This document shows, piece by piece, positions 6,853-15,286 of a stretch of 50,368 nucleotides of DNA. A program made the position numbers and the translations under genes. Origin of the DNA: Chryseobacterium luteum (GTDB taxonomy: Bacteria > Bacteroidota > Bacteroidia > Flavobacteriales > Weeksellaceae). A model generated the notes under the pieces. That model made no database searches. It was not told where the DNA came from and worked only from the letters and a program-made list of their open reading frames with translations. Position 1 is the first letter of the stretch. The number at the start of each line of letters is the position of its first letter. The stretch covers positions 1 to 50,368 of the forward strand of contig NZ_JPRO01000021.1 in the NCBI RefSeq assembly GCF_000737785.1, read 5' to 3'.

Positions 6853-7926
6853 ATGATAATTCAAAAAACTGAAAACTCCAGACTTTCGGACTTTGATCCG
6901 GACAATTTTTCATTTGGAAATACTTTTATCGACCATATGGTTATATGTGAGTATGAAAATGGAAAATGGGGTGATGTGAAATTGGTGCCGTATGGTCCAA
7001 TACCATTTACACCAGCCATGATGGGTGTAAATTACGGACAAGCTTGTTTTGAAGGTATGAAAGCTTATAAAGACAAAGACGGGCAGGTTTTCCTTTTCAG
7101 GCCAGAAAAGAATTTTGAACGTATCAATAAATCAGCGAAACGTCTGGCAATGCCTGAAGTAACTGAGGAAATGTTTTTGGACGGATTAAAAGCTTTAGTG
7201 GATATCGACAGAAACTGGATCCCTCAGGGAGAAGGAATGTCATTATATATCAGACCATTGATTTTTGCTACAGAGGAAGCTTTGAAAGCAAGAGTTGCCA
7301 ATAAATATATGTTCGCGATCGTTGCAACGCCAGCGAAAAGTTATTATTCGGAACCGGTTTCTGTGAAAATTTCAGATCATTATTCAAGAGCCGCTAGCGG
7401 AGGAGTAGGTTCTGCTAAAGCAGCAGGGAATTATGCCGCTTCTTTCTATCCTACACAGCTTGCTATCGAAGAAGGGTATGAGCAGATCATCTGGACTGAT
7501 GATTCAACTCACGAATATTTTGAAGAAAGCGGAACAATGAACGTATTTGTAAGAATTAACGATACGATTTATACACCGCCGACCTCTGAAAAAATCCTTG
7601 ACGGAGTAACAAGAGACAGCTTCATCCAGCTTGCCAAAAAAAGAGGAATAGAAATAAAAATAGAGCCCGTAGCTGTGAAAACAGTTATAGAAGCTCAGAA
7701 GAACGGAACCCTGAAAGAAGTTTGGGGAGTGGGAACAGCTGTTGTAACTACCATATTCCAGGCTTTGGGATATCAGGGCGAAAAGCTTGAGCTTCCAAAA
7801 CTGTCTGATGAGGAAAGCTTTGCAGCTATTCTTAAGAAGGATCTTACAGATCTGCAGAACAACCTTAGCGAAGATCCTTTCGGATGGAGAGTGGCGGTTG
7901 AAAAAAATGTTCTGGAAACTGTTTAA
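6853..7926 (+). CDS. ilvE: Branched-chain amino acid aminotransferase
   Basis: The 357-residue class IV PLP aminotransferase converts Leu, Ile and Val to and from their 2-oxo acids using 2-oxoglutarate/glutamate. Family motifs are FEGMKAY near residue 66, the PLP-lysine segment GSAKAAGNYAAS (Lys189) and ESGTMNVFV, followed by SEKILDGVTRDS. The length fits the longer bacterial/eukaryotic BCAT type. Branched-chain oxo acids also feed the iso-branched fatty acids typical of flavobacteria. It is monocistronic, with its own promoter and terminator. Confidence 0.96.
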   Translation: MIIQKTENSRLSDFDPDNFSFGNTFIDHMVICEYENGKWGDVKLVPYGPIPFTPAMMGVNYGQACFEGMKAYKDKDGQVFLFRPEKNFERINKSAKRLAMPEVTEEMFLDGLKALVDIDRNWIPQGEGMSLYIRPLIFATEEALKARVANKYMFAIVATPAKSYYSEPVSVKISDHYSRAASGGVGSAKAAGNYAASFYPTQLAIEEGYEQIIWTDDSTHEYFEESGTMNVFVRINDTIYTPPTSEKILDGVTRDSFIQLAKKRGIEIKIEPVAVKTVIEAQKNGTLKEVWGVGTAVVTTIFQALGYQGEKLELPKLSDEESFAAILKKDLTDLQNNLSEDPFGWRVAVEKNVLETV

Positions 7927-7953
7927 TTTAACATTATTTGATTCAATAATAGG

Positions 7954-7985
7954 ACCGGCCGAATAAATTTCTGCCGGTTTTTTTA
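7954..7985 (+). terminator. ilvE terminator
   Basis: ACCGGC (7954-7959) pairs with GCCGGT (7973-7978), followed by a long T-run. Confidence 0.8.
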
Positions 7986-8030
7986 TTTTCTCGCCAATTA
8001 TTGGTAATTTTTCACAAAATTTAGAATACT

Positions 8031-9311
8031 ATGCAATTCGTAAAGTTCAGATTATCTCTTGGCCTGCTTTCTCTTATCAGTCTTTTAGCTGTTTCATCAT
8101 GCGACAAAGACAATGACGGGGAGATGGCGGTAAACGATACAGCTACTATAACCGTAGAAAATGTAATTGAAGGCAAAGCACTGACGCAATTCGGGACTTT
8201 CCAAAATGCGGGATCGTCACCCGTTATTAATCCGGGAGAATCGGCCTCTTTCACATTTTATGCAGGGAAAGGCCAGGCAATAAGCTTTGCTGCAATGTAT
8301 GGAAACAGTAACGATTTATTTTTTGCCCCGGCCAACCCCGGAATAAAACTGTATCAGGATAATGGTGATCCGGTAACGGGAAATGTTTCTTCACAGATAA
8401 GGCTTTGGGATAACGGAACACGTGTCAATCAGGCTACTGGCCCTGCTGTTACGCACCCTGGCTCAGCAGAATCTCCTCAAAATAATATTGCTGAAATTAC
8501 ATTAGCTGTTCCTGCGTCACAATTGCTTAAAGCTGAGCTCACTCATGAAGGCGGAACCAGGTTCACTCTGAAATTAACCAATACTTCCGGCGGTACAGCC
8601 AATGAAACACCGATCAGTGCAGGAGTCTGGGCTGTTTCTCATATTTCAGGAACAACACTTGTAAGAGAAGATCCTATTTTTTCACCGGGAAAACTATCCG
8701 CCAATGGATTAACAGATCTTGCTGAAACTGGAAAGACAACACCTCTCGAACAATACCTCACGGGTATCACAGGGCCTAATTCTGCATTTTCACCTGTATT
8801 GGTCGTAGTATACAATGGTAATGATAATCCGATCTTTAAAACAGGGGAGAATGACCGTGGGCAAGGCTTAAAGGAACTTTCCCAGCAGGGAAATGCCGAT
8901 GTTTTGGCCGCTTTTCTTAAAACAAAACCCGGAGTAAAAGAAGTTTTTGTTCTTAAGGCCCCGGCTACAACTGTTTTGCAACCAAGAATAAACGGTAACG
9001 ACGGCGGTAAAGTTTCCCATACGATATCTGCCCGCAAAGGGGACCGTATTGCACTGGCAATGATGTACGCACAGTCCAACGACTGGTTTATTGCTGCTGT
9101 AAATAATGGGGTAGACGGCTCTACCAGAGGCGATATTTCTTCAATTATGGGGCTTTTTGACAGTGGAACCCTCGAAAGTTCTTTTCCGGGTGCTCATATC
9201 GTATCTGAGCCGGCGCAGGCTGAAAGCCAGCCGGTACAGCAGCTTGCCAACCCGAATCAGTTCAATACACTTCCCTCACTTCCACAGATGATTAAAGTGA
9301 CTATTCAATAG
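8031..9311 (+). CDS. Spondin-domain lipoprotein with two repeats
   Basis: The 426-residue product starts with a lipoprotein signal ending AVSSC (Cys24), so it should be lipid-anchored, probably in the outer membrane. The mature part has two related halves. The first contains ISFAAMYGNSNDLFFAP (about 84-100) and a G-V-T-HPGSAES segment; the second contains IALAMMYAQSNDWFIAA (about 340-355) and the matching AQAES segment. The MYxxSNDxF pattern is the hallmark of the bacterial Spondin_N family. Function is unknown; beta-sandwich adhesion or surface binding is plausible. It has its own terminator. Confidence 0.82.
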   Translation: MQFVKFRLSLGLLSLISLLAVSSCDKDNDGEMAVNDTATITVENVIEGKALTQFGTFQNAGSSPVINPGESASFTFYAGKGQAISFAAMYGNSNDLFFAPANPGIKLYQDNGDPVTGNVSSQIRLWDNGTRVNQATGPAVTHPGSAESPQNNIAEITLAVPASQLLKAELTHEGGTRFTLKLTNTSGGTANETPISAGVWAVSHISGTTLVREDPIFSPGKLSANGLTDLAETGKTTPLEQYLTGITGPNSAFSPVLVVVYNGNDNPIFKTGENDRGQGLKELSQQGNADVLAAFLKTKPGVKEVFVLKAPATTVLQPRINGNDGGKVSHTISARKGDRIALAMMYAQSNDWFIAAVNNGVDGSTRGDISSIMGLFDSGTLESSFPGAHIVSEPAQAESQPVQQLANPNQFNTLPSLPQMIKVTIQ

Positions 9312-9336
9312 TATCTGAATATCAATATAATAATAG

Positions 9337-9361
9337 TCACCTCTTTATGGGGTGATTTTTT
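9337..9361 (+). terminator. Terminator of the spondin gene
   Basis: TCACC (9337-9341) pairs with GGTGA (9351-9355), followed by six T. Confidence 0.65.
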
Positions 9362-9737
9362 GTTTTATATAGGGTATAGGTCATCAGGTAGCATTTAAAT
9401 CAGTAAGATTAGCTTAAGCTGATAAAGACAGTTAAGAGAAAATCAAATGATATTAAGCAATACCACTAAAGCGAAGCTCACCTTAATATTCTTAAAAACT
9501 TAAAATCCTTAATGGTTCAAAACTTCTCTAAAGCTTGTATAATTTGTGGGAGAAAATAATTCCCACGATTTCACAGATTGCACAGAATTTTATTTTCAAA
9601 ATCTTTGAATCTTTGAATTTTTAAATCTTTAAACATCCTATAACACTATTCACCAAAAATACTTCATGATTATCTGCTAAATTTTTTGAAACCTATTGGA
9701 CAATATTTCTACGAAATGCGTATTTTCGCAAAAGTTT
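9362..9737. other. Non-coding gap with simple repeats before gldI
   Basis: No credible gene is seen. At 9600-9631 the octamer AATCTTTG repeats in a degenerating run (AATCTTTG twice, then AATTTTTA and AATCTTTA). At about 9555-9572 there is a short inverted GTGGGA...TCCCAC pair. The segment near 9455-9515 has the look of a dispersed intergenic repeat but cannot be confirmed from one window. Confidence 0.4.
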
Positions 9738-10250
9738 ATGAAAAAATTACTCTTCATATCAGCAGTAAGCCTGTTAAGCTGCAACCGGAAAGCACCTACA
9801 GCACATCCTCCCGTTGGCGGAGTGCTGAGCCAGAGAGATCTGGATGTTTCCAAGGAAAGGATGAGAAATCTGAATACCATAGAACGGGGCCAGATCCAGG
9901 ATTGGATCAGTGGCCAGTCTGTGAAGTATTATCCTACACAGCTTAATTACTGGGTAAATGTTGAAGGTTTTGATCAAAGGACAAGAAGGGCGGATAATAC
10001 GCCGGTCTCTTATTCTTATGTTCTGTATGATTTTGATGAGACCAGGATCTATGATCAGCCTTTTGAAAGAAGAGATGCCAGATTCGGGCATTTTAACGAA
10101 CTGAAAGCGATAGAGAATGCTTTGCGTTTTATACATGATGGAGAGGAAATAACGCTTTTGGTACCTTCTTCACTGGCCTACGGAACCTTTGGAGACGAAA
10201 AGAATATAGACAACGATATACCATTGATCATAAAATTAAAAGCTCTATAA
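9738..10250 (+). CDS. gldI: Gliding motility lipoprotein GldI, FKBP-type peptidyl-prolyl isomerase
   Basis: The 170-residue product opens with MKKLLFISAVSLLSC, a lipoprotein signal with Cys15. The C-terminal part resembles an FKBP domain (DDTRIY-like segment, IHDGEEITLLVPSSLAYG, then IPLIIKLKAL). Length and order match GldI of Flavobacterium, a periplasmic isomerase-like lipoprotein needed for gliding there. An open frame begins at 9696, but ATG 9738 gives the proper signal peptide. The next gene, another isomerase lipoprotein, follows after 3 nt, so the two form an operon for folding of exported proteins. Confidence 0.9.
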   Translation: MKKLLFISAVSLLSCNRKAPTAHPPVGGVLSQRDLDVSKERMRNLNTIERGQIQDWISGQSVKYYPTQLNYWVNVEGFDQRTRRADNTPVSYSYVLYDFDETRIYDQPFERRDARFGHFNELKAIENALRFIHDGEEITLLVPSSLAYGTFGDEKNIDNDIPLIIKLKAL

Positions 10251-10253
10251 ATA

Positions 10254-11372
10254 ATGAAATTGTTTAACAAGAATATAATTCTGGCAGCGGCAAGTATCTC
10301 GCTGATGAGTTGTACCCCAATCTATAAAAAAATGAACGTAGACAAAGAAACTTACGAAGGTCTTCATGACGGACTTTATGCAAATCTTCAGACTTCTAAA
10401 GGAAACCTGATCGTGCAGTTCGAAGACAAAAAAGCACCAGTAACTGTAGCCAATTTTATCGGTCTTGCAGAAGGAAAAATAGATAACAAAGCTAAAGGGA
10501 AAGGAGTTCCTTATTATGACGGAACTATTTTTCACAGAGTGATCAAGGATTTCATGATTCAGGGGGGTGATCCTCAGGGAACAGGAATGGGAGATCCCGG
10601 ATATAAATTCGAGGACGAGAAAAACGACCTTAAGCATACAGAAAAAGGGATCCTTTCTATGGCGAATTCAGGACCTAACACAAACGGTTCCCAGTTCTTC
10701 ATCACTGAAGTAGCTACCCCTTGGCTGGACGGAAGACACACGATCTTCGGAAGAGTGATTAAAGGTAACGATGTAATTGATGCAATCGCTAACGTAGAAA
10801 AAGGAGCTCAGGACAAACCTAAAACAGATATCGTTTTAGAAAAAGTTTCTGTTTTCAGCAAAGGTGATGAATACAAAAACTACGATGCAGCAAAAACTTT
10901 CAACGAAGGAAAAGCTAAGATCGCAGAAAACAACAAAGCGTACATCGCTAAAGAAGAAGCAGACAGAAAGAAAAAAGAAGAGGAATTCAAAGCTAATCAG
11001 GATAAAATGGTTGAAAACCTTAAAGCAGGAATGCAGAAAACCGAATCCGGATTATATTACAAGATCACCAAAACAGTTGCAGGTGCAAAAGCTCCTAAAT
11101 CTGGTGACAACGTATCTGTACACTATGCAGGTAAATTAATCGACGGGACAGAATTCGATTCTTCATTCAAAAGAAATGAGCCAATCGAAATTCCAATCGG
11201 AATGGGAAGAGTGATCAAAGGATGGGACGAAGGTATCCTGTTGCTTAAAGAAGGCGAAACCGCTACCTTATTGATCCCGCCGGCAATGGCTTACGGAGAA
11301 AGAGGAGCAGGAGGTGTTATCCCGCCAAACGCATGGTTGATCTTCGATGTTGAGCTTGTGAAAGTACAGTAA
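10254..11372 (+). CDS. Cyclophilin-FKBP fusion lipoprotein (peptidyl-prolyl isomerase)
   Basis: The 372-residue protein carries two unrelated proline isomerase folds. After a lipoprotein signal (SLMSC, Cys20), residues 36-200 form a cyclophilin domain with FHRVIKDFMIQGGDP, GSQFFIT and LDGRHTIFGRV. A Lys/Glu-rich helical linker spans about 205-262. Residues 270-372 form an FKBP domain with VSVHYAGKLIDGTEFDSS, GWDEGILLLKEGE and IPPAMAYGERG. Key catalytic and proline-pocket residues look intact in both. It should act as a periplasmic foldase with GldI, encoded 3 nt upstream. Confidence 0.95.
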   Translation: MKLFNKNIILAAASISLMSCTPIYKKMNVDKETYEGLHDGLYANLQTSKGNLIVQFEDKKAPVTVANFIGLAEGKIDNKAKGKGVPYYDGTIFHRVIKDFMIQGGDPQGTGMGDPGYKFEDEKNDLKHTEKGILSMANSGPNTNGSQFFITEVATPWLDGRHTIFGRVIKGNDVIDAIANVEKGAQDKPKTDIVLEKVSVFSKGDEYKNYDAAKTFNEGKAKIAENNKAYIAKEEADRKKKEEEFKANQDKMVENLKAGMQKTESGLYYKITKTVAGAKAPKSGDNVSVHYAGKLIDGTEFDSSFKRNEPIEIPIGMGRVIKGWDEGILLLKEGETATLLIPPAMAYGERGAGGVIPPNAWLIFDVELVKVQ

Positions 11373-11394
11373 TTGAAAATTCAAGATATTTTGA

Positions 11395-11420
11395 AAGCCG
11401 TCCGTGAGGATGGCTTTTTT
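11395..11420 (+). terminator. Terminator of the gldI-isomerase operon
   Basis: AAGCCGTCC (11395-11403) pairs with GGATGGCTT (11408-11416) with one G-U pair around GTGA, followed by T-rich DNA. Confidence 0.85.
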
Positions 11421-11533
11421 CCTTTAAATCCATATCCTATCATAAAATAAGTTGATAGAAAAATTGAGATTAGAAGGGGAAACACATATTTTTTGTTTAG
11501 TGTAAATTCCCTACTTTCGTGTAAATTATCCAC

Positions 11534-12715
11534 ATGAAAAAAATTCTCTACACTCTTCTCATATTTTCCACAACCACCATTTCCGCCCAGGGAAAGAAAT
11601 TTTTCAAAAACGGAGAAGTACAGCTGCAGAATCCCGTAGAAAAAATCAACCTGAGATATTCCAATAATATGCCTTTTGTACAGGTAAGTATCAATGGGAA
11701 ACCTTATAACTTTCTGTTTGATACAGGTGCGCCAACAGTAATTTCTACGGCAGTATATACAGAGCTGGGACTTGAGAAAAAACATACGGGTAAAGTAAAG
11801 GACTCACAGAAAAATAAGCAGGAACAGATTTTTACGGTTTTACCGGAAATGACCATTGATAGAGCAGTTTTCAAAGATGTAGGAGCTATTGTGATGGATT
11901 TTAGCGTTTCTGAGCTTAGCTGTTTCAAGATCGACGGTATCATTGGAGCGAATCAAATGGCCAAGCTTTTCTGGAAAATCAATTATGCGGAAAACTCACT
12001 CGAAGCTTCAAAGGATCTTGCCGCGTTTAATCCAGCAGATTATGATATTGTGATTCCTTTCAGCCCGAGAATACAAAAGACACCCGTTATAGAAATCGAA
12101 CTGCAGGGAAAAAAAATGGCCCTTACCTTCGATACCGGATTTTCGGGAAGATTAAAGATCGCAGACAACGCATATGATATCCAAAAAGCATCAAGCAGTA
12201 TAGAAGTCTATGGAACGAGCTCTGTTGGGGCTTTTGGGGCCGGAAAACCTGCGCCGGGACATATTTTCAGGACCGCTGATCTGTCATTAGGCAACAAAAA
12301 TTTTTCAAATGAGATAATCGCCACGGGAAATGCAAACCTTATCGGGAATGATTTCTTTAAAAATTTTGTTTTCGTCCTCGACTGGTCAGCAAACATGATC
12401 TACATGAAACGGATCAATAATGAGCCTGCCAGACTTGAATCTTTCGGCTTCGGATACCGTTTTATAGATGAAAAGCCTACGGTTACCTTTGTGTTCCGGG
12501 AAGAAAATTACCCATTGAAGGTGGGAGATGCAATTATCAGTATCAATAACGTTGATCTGGATCATCTCGACAAAGACAGCGCCTGTCATTATTTTCTCAA
12601 TAGAGTAGAGAACGGGCAGAGTGCAATTGATCTTAAGATCAGGAGAGACGGGAAGGAAATGCAGGTAAGGGTGGAGAAGAAAGAGTTTTTAGGAATTAAT
12701 AGTTTGAGTGCCTGA
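11534..12715 (+). CDS. Exported retropepsin-like aspartyl protease with PDZ domain
   Basis: The 393-residue product has an N-terminal signal peptide (cut near ISAQ-G). Two aspartyl protease motifs are present: FLFDTGAPTVIS (Asp near 64) and LTFDTGFSG (Asp near 202). This is the arrangement of a duplicated retropepsin-like fold, so one chain may form a complete active site. A C-terminal PDZ-like domain (about 310-385) contains YPLKVGDAIISINN. It is probably periplasmic. It stands alone. Substrate is unknown. Confidence 0.88.
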   Translation: MKKILYTLLIFSTTTISAQGKKFFKNGEVQLQNPVEKINLRYSNNMPFVQVSINGKPYNFLFDTGAPTVISTAVYTELGLEKKHTGKVKDSQKNKQEQIFTVLPEMTIDRAVFKDVGAIVMDFSVSELSCFKIDGIIGANQMAKLFWKINYAENSLEASKDLAAFNPADYDIVIPFSPRIQKTPVIEIELQGKKMALTFDTGFSGRLKIADNAYDIQKASSSIEVYGTSSVGAFGAGKPAPGHIFRTADLSLGNKNFSNEIIATGNANLIGNDFFKNFVFVLDWSANMIYMKRINNEPARLESFGFGYRFIDEKPTVTFVFREENYPLKVGDAIISINNVDLDHLDKDSACHYFLNRVENGQSAIDLKIRRDGKEMQVRVEKKEFLGINSLSA

Positions 12716-12850
12716 GAATAGAGAGTCTGAGAGCGTTGTAAGGAAGAAGTTTTTGAAGTGTAAAAATATCTTGTTTTTCTAAGAATTTATGTGAACTTCT
12801 TCTCATACTCTTGCTGACTGTTTTAATTTGAAATTAAAAGACCAATGAAA

Positions 12851-12879
12851 AAAGCCGTTCAAGTGTATTGAACGGCTTT
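12851..12879 (-). terminator. Terminator of the small membrane protein gene
   Basis: AAAGCCGTTCAA (12851-12862) pairs perfectly with TTGAACGGCTTT (12868-12879). The A-run at 12848-12853 gives a U-tract for minus-strand transcripts. It may also end rightward transcription from the protease gene. Confidence 0.8.
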
Positions 12880-12900
12880 CTGGTAAAGTAAAAATTAAAG

Positions 12901-13164
12901 TTATACGTTTCTTGATTTCTTCCTCAAATAGGAAGAATTCATTTTTCCGGCAAGGGAACTGATAAATACAATTCCAAAGCCGATATAGGCCGCAAAAGCG
13001 GTCAGGTATACTATTAAACTGTTAAACTCTGGTTTTGAGGCATACACAAAATACACCAGCACGGAAAAAACAGCAAAACTAAGCAGGAGCATCAGGCTCC
13101 AGATATTCATTTTTGCGGCATCTTCATTTCTCTTAAAAATCATTTCAAAAAAGTCTCTCATCAT
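12901..13164 (-). CDS. Small membrane protein with two transmembrane segments
   Basis: The 87-residue product has a charged N terminus (MMRDFFEMIFKRNEDAAKMN), then hydrophobic spans at about 22-44 and 53-75, then a basic tail (SSYLRKKSRNV), as expected for an inner-membrane hairpin with both ends in the cytoplasm. I do not recognise the family. A GTG six bases upstream (13170) and a second ATG (13161) are alternative starts. The gene follows a broken reading frame at 13222-13536 on the same strand. Confidence 0.7.
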   Translation of the reverse strand: MMRDFFEMIFKRNEDAAKMNIWSLMLLLSFAVFSVLVYFVYASKPEFNSLIVYLTAFAAYIGFGIVFISSLAGKMNSSYLRKKSRNV

Positions 13165-13221
13165 AATCACTTTTTAAGGGTTATACATCTGTTTTCCGTT
13201 CTCCAATAGAACGGTCCGGAA

Positions 13222-13536
13222 TTATTCCGTTATAAAATAAATAGCACACGGATCATAGTTAAACTTGGCTAAGGTTATGATCTTATGGCCGTTAATTTGT
13301 TCTGCATCAGGGTATGCTTTAAGCTGCCCAGAAAATTTAATTAAAAAAGCAGTATTGAATCCCGGAAGGGACTCATGAGCTTTATGACACCGTACACAAT
13401 CATCATCGTAAGTGGAATTGATAAGAGGATTATCTCTTCCGTTGTATACGGCATCTAAAGAAAAAGGATCACAAATATATATGCAACCTTAATCCGGCTC
13501 AGCGGAAACTGAATATCCCGCGGTAACCTTTCTCAT
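13222..13536 (-). pseudogene. Reading frame broken by one in-frame TAA; unrecognised CVRCH protein
   Basis: Reading leftwards from ATG 13536 gives 15 codons (MRKVTAGYSVSAEPD), a TAA at 13491-13489, then 88 further codons in the same frame to TAA 13224-13222. The downstream part has protein-like composition, including YDDDCVRCHKAHESLPGF, FLIKFSGQLK and LAKFNYDPCAIYF. It contains a CxxCH group (heme-attachment-like) and four Cys in all, but no export signal is visible. No other start precedes the 88-codon part in frame. A nonsense-mutated gene is the simplest reading. I do not recognise the family. Confidence 0.6.
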
Positions 13537-13650
13537 CGTTTGTGCCTAAATAATTTTTTTTCAATGAATTAACTTGCGAATTTCATGCCAAAGTGAATTT
13601 TCTTACTTGTTTTTGTTTTTAATTAACTTTAAGTTTGGTAATTTATCTAA

Positions 13651-13848
13651 ATAACAGGCACATACTTCAGTGATGATATATCTTCATGCTTGGAAATAAA
13701 GGGTATTGAATTTCAAAAAGCTAATAAAAATCTGCAGGATTTTCAACAACAACTATTAAACACAAAAAAATCAACAAGTCAATTCTACGAAGTATATAAA
13801 GAACAAACGGGAAGCTTGTCCATTAGCCTCGTAAAATCAACTTGTTGA
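13651..13848 (+). pseudogene. Coding-like fragment without a standard start
   Basis: A 65-codon open frame ends at TGA 13846-13848 and lacks an ATG. It reads as plausible protein (SDDISSCLEIKGIEF, QQQLLNTKKSTSQFYEVYK, TGSLSISLVKSTC). The only candidate start is TTG 13690. The 9-mer TCAACAAGT near 13771 and its mirror ACTTGTTGA near 13838 form an inverted repeat around its end. It could be the tail of a decayed gene or chance. The rest of 13537-13925 shows nothing clear. Confidence 0.3.
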
Positions 13849-13925
13849 CGAAACCTTTGATCCTGAAAGTCAAAGATATTTTTATATAAACCTTTACTTT
13901 AGATTAAAAAAATTAAATTAAAGTA

Positions 13926-15284
13926 TTACCAGCTCTTATCAATCATATAAATAAGCTGCGTCATAGCTGCGGCGCCCAACAGAAGCTCTCGTCTGTTTAC
14001 CTTATCAAATGTATCTTCTTCCGTATGGTGGATGTCGAAATACCTCTGGGAATCCGGCACAAGTTCTGCCGTAGGAACGCCCATATCGTGAAGAGGATAA
14101 ATGTCCGTTCCCGAATATTTTCCTTCAAAATTGTAAACTCCATATGGGAAAAATAAACCTGCCCAGCTCTTGATCTGGTTTCTCTTCTCATCATCCATTT
14201 CCAGGGAGATTCCTCTTGGAGCAAAGCCTCCTGCATCGGATTCTATGGCAAAAAGATGTTTTTCATTCTTCTCTTTAGCCGTTTTTCCATACTGGATGCC
14301 GCCTTTTACGCCGTTTTCTTCATTAGCAAAACAGACTACCCTGATGGTATGATTATTTTTAATTCCCAATTTTTTGAAAGTTCTCAAAACCTCAATGCTC
14401 TGCACAATTCCGGCACCATCGTCGTGAGCACCTTCACCAACATCCCATGAATCCAGGTGTCCTCCGACCACGATCACGCTTTGGTCTTTTTTACCGGTAA
14501 TTTCGCCAATAACAGAGTGGGAGAGCTTTTCGCCTTTCATGCCACAGTTGGAATTCAGCTTTGCAGTAATTTTTTGATTTTTTAAAAGAGCTTCAAGTTC
14601 GTTTGCCGTTGTAGTACCGATAGCTATGGCCGGAATTTTTGAAACCTTGTCTTCATAGCGCATGGCTCCTGTGTGCGGAACATCGTCAAAGGCTGAAGAT
14701 AAGGATCTGACAATCGCAAATTTCCCACCTTTTTTAGCGGTTAACGAAGCAGCGGTTGTTCTGTATTTCGCTGCATCACTATAGCCTTTAAATGTTTCTA
14801 CAAAAGACTGACTGAAAGGATAGTTAAAGAACACAATCTTATCCTTTACTTGATCTGCGGGAAGCTTTTCATATTCCTCCATGGATTTTACGATAATGAT
14901 CTCACCGGAAACATCTTTTCCGCCTGTACCTTCAGAATTTCCGAGCGAAAGCATTTTAAGATTTTTCCATTGTCCGTCTGCTGTTTTAATCTGAAGAGAT
15001 TCTTTTCCCCGGGTCCAGACCGGAACCATCACTTCCTGTAGCCATACTTTATCTGCTCCTGCATCGCGAAGCTTCTGTTCTGCCCATTTTACGGCCTTTT
15101 CGTAAGCTTCTGAACCGCTGAGACGATGACCTATGTTTTGGGTTAAATCCCTTAATTCTGTATAGCTTTTTCCGTTGTTCAGTATTTCTTTGGAAATCTT
15201 GCTGAACTGTATAGAATCTTCTTTAGACTGTCCAAAAACAGCCATTCCTAAGAATAATAATGAAGTTCCGATTATCTTTTTCAT
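13926..15284 (-). CDS. Exported M28 family zinc peptidase (third in tandem)
   Basis: The 452-residue product has a signal peptide (cut near AVFGQS), a PA domain inserted around residues 125-240, and an M28 catalytic core. Zinc and catalytic residues follow the family: GGHLDSWD (His276, Asp278), GAHDDG (Asp288), ANEENG (Glu322, Glu323), ESDAGG (Asp) and DIHHTEEDT (His). It resembles carboxypeptidase Q-type enzymes, which cleave short peptides. It begins 2 nt after the closely similar upstream copy ends, so it is the last gene of a three-gene operon that arose by tandem duplication. Confidence 0.93.
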   Translation of the reverse strand: MKKIIGTSLLFLGMAVFGQSKEDSIQFSKISKEILNNGKSYTELRDLTQNIGHRLSGSEAYEKAVKWAEQKLRDAGADKVWLQEVMVPVWTRGKESLQIKTADGQWKNLKMLSLGNSEGTGGKDVSGEIIIVKSMEEYEKLPADQVKDKIVFFNYPFSQSFVETFKGYSDAAKYRTTAASLTAKKGGKFAIVRSLSSAFDDVPHTGAMRYEDKVSKIPAIAIGTTTANELEALLKNQKITAKLNSNCGMKGEKLSHSVIGEITGKKDQSVIVVGGHLDSWDVGEGAHDDGAGIVQSIEVLRTFKKLGIKNNHTIRVVCFANEENGVKGGIQYGKTAKEKNEKHLFAIESDAGGFAPRGISLEMDDEKRNQIKSWAGLFFPYGVYNFEGKYSGTDIYPLHDMGVPTAELVPDSQRYFDIHHTEEDTFDKVNRRELLLGAAAMTQLIYMIDKSW

Positions 15285-15286
15285 GT

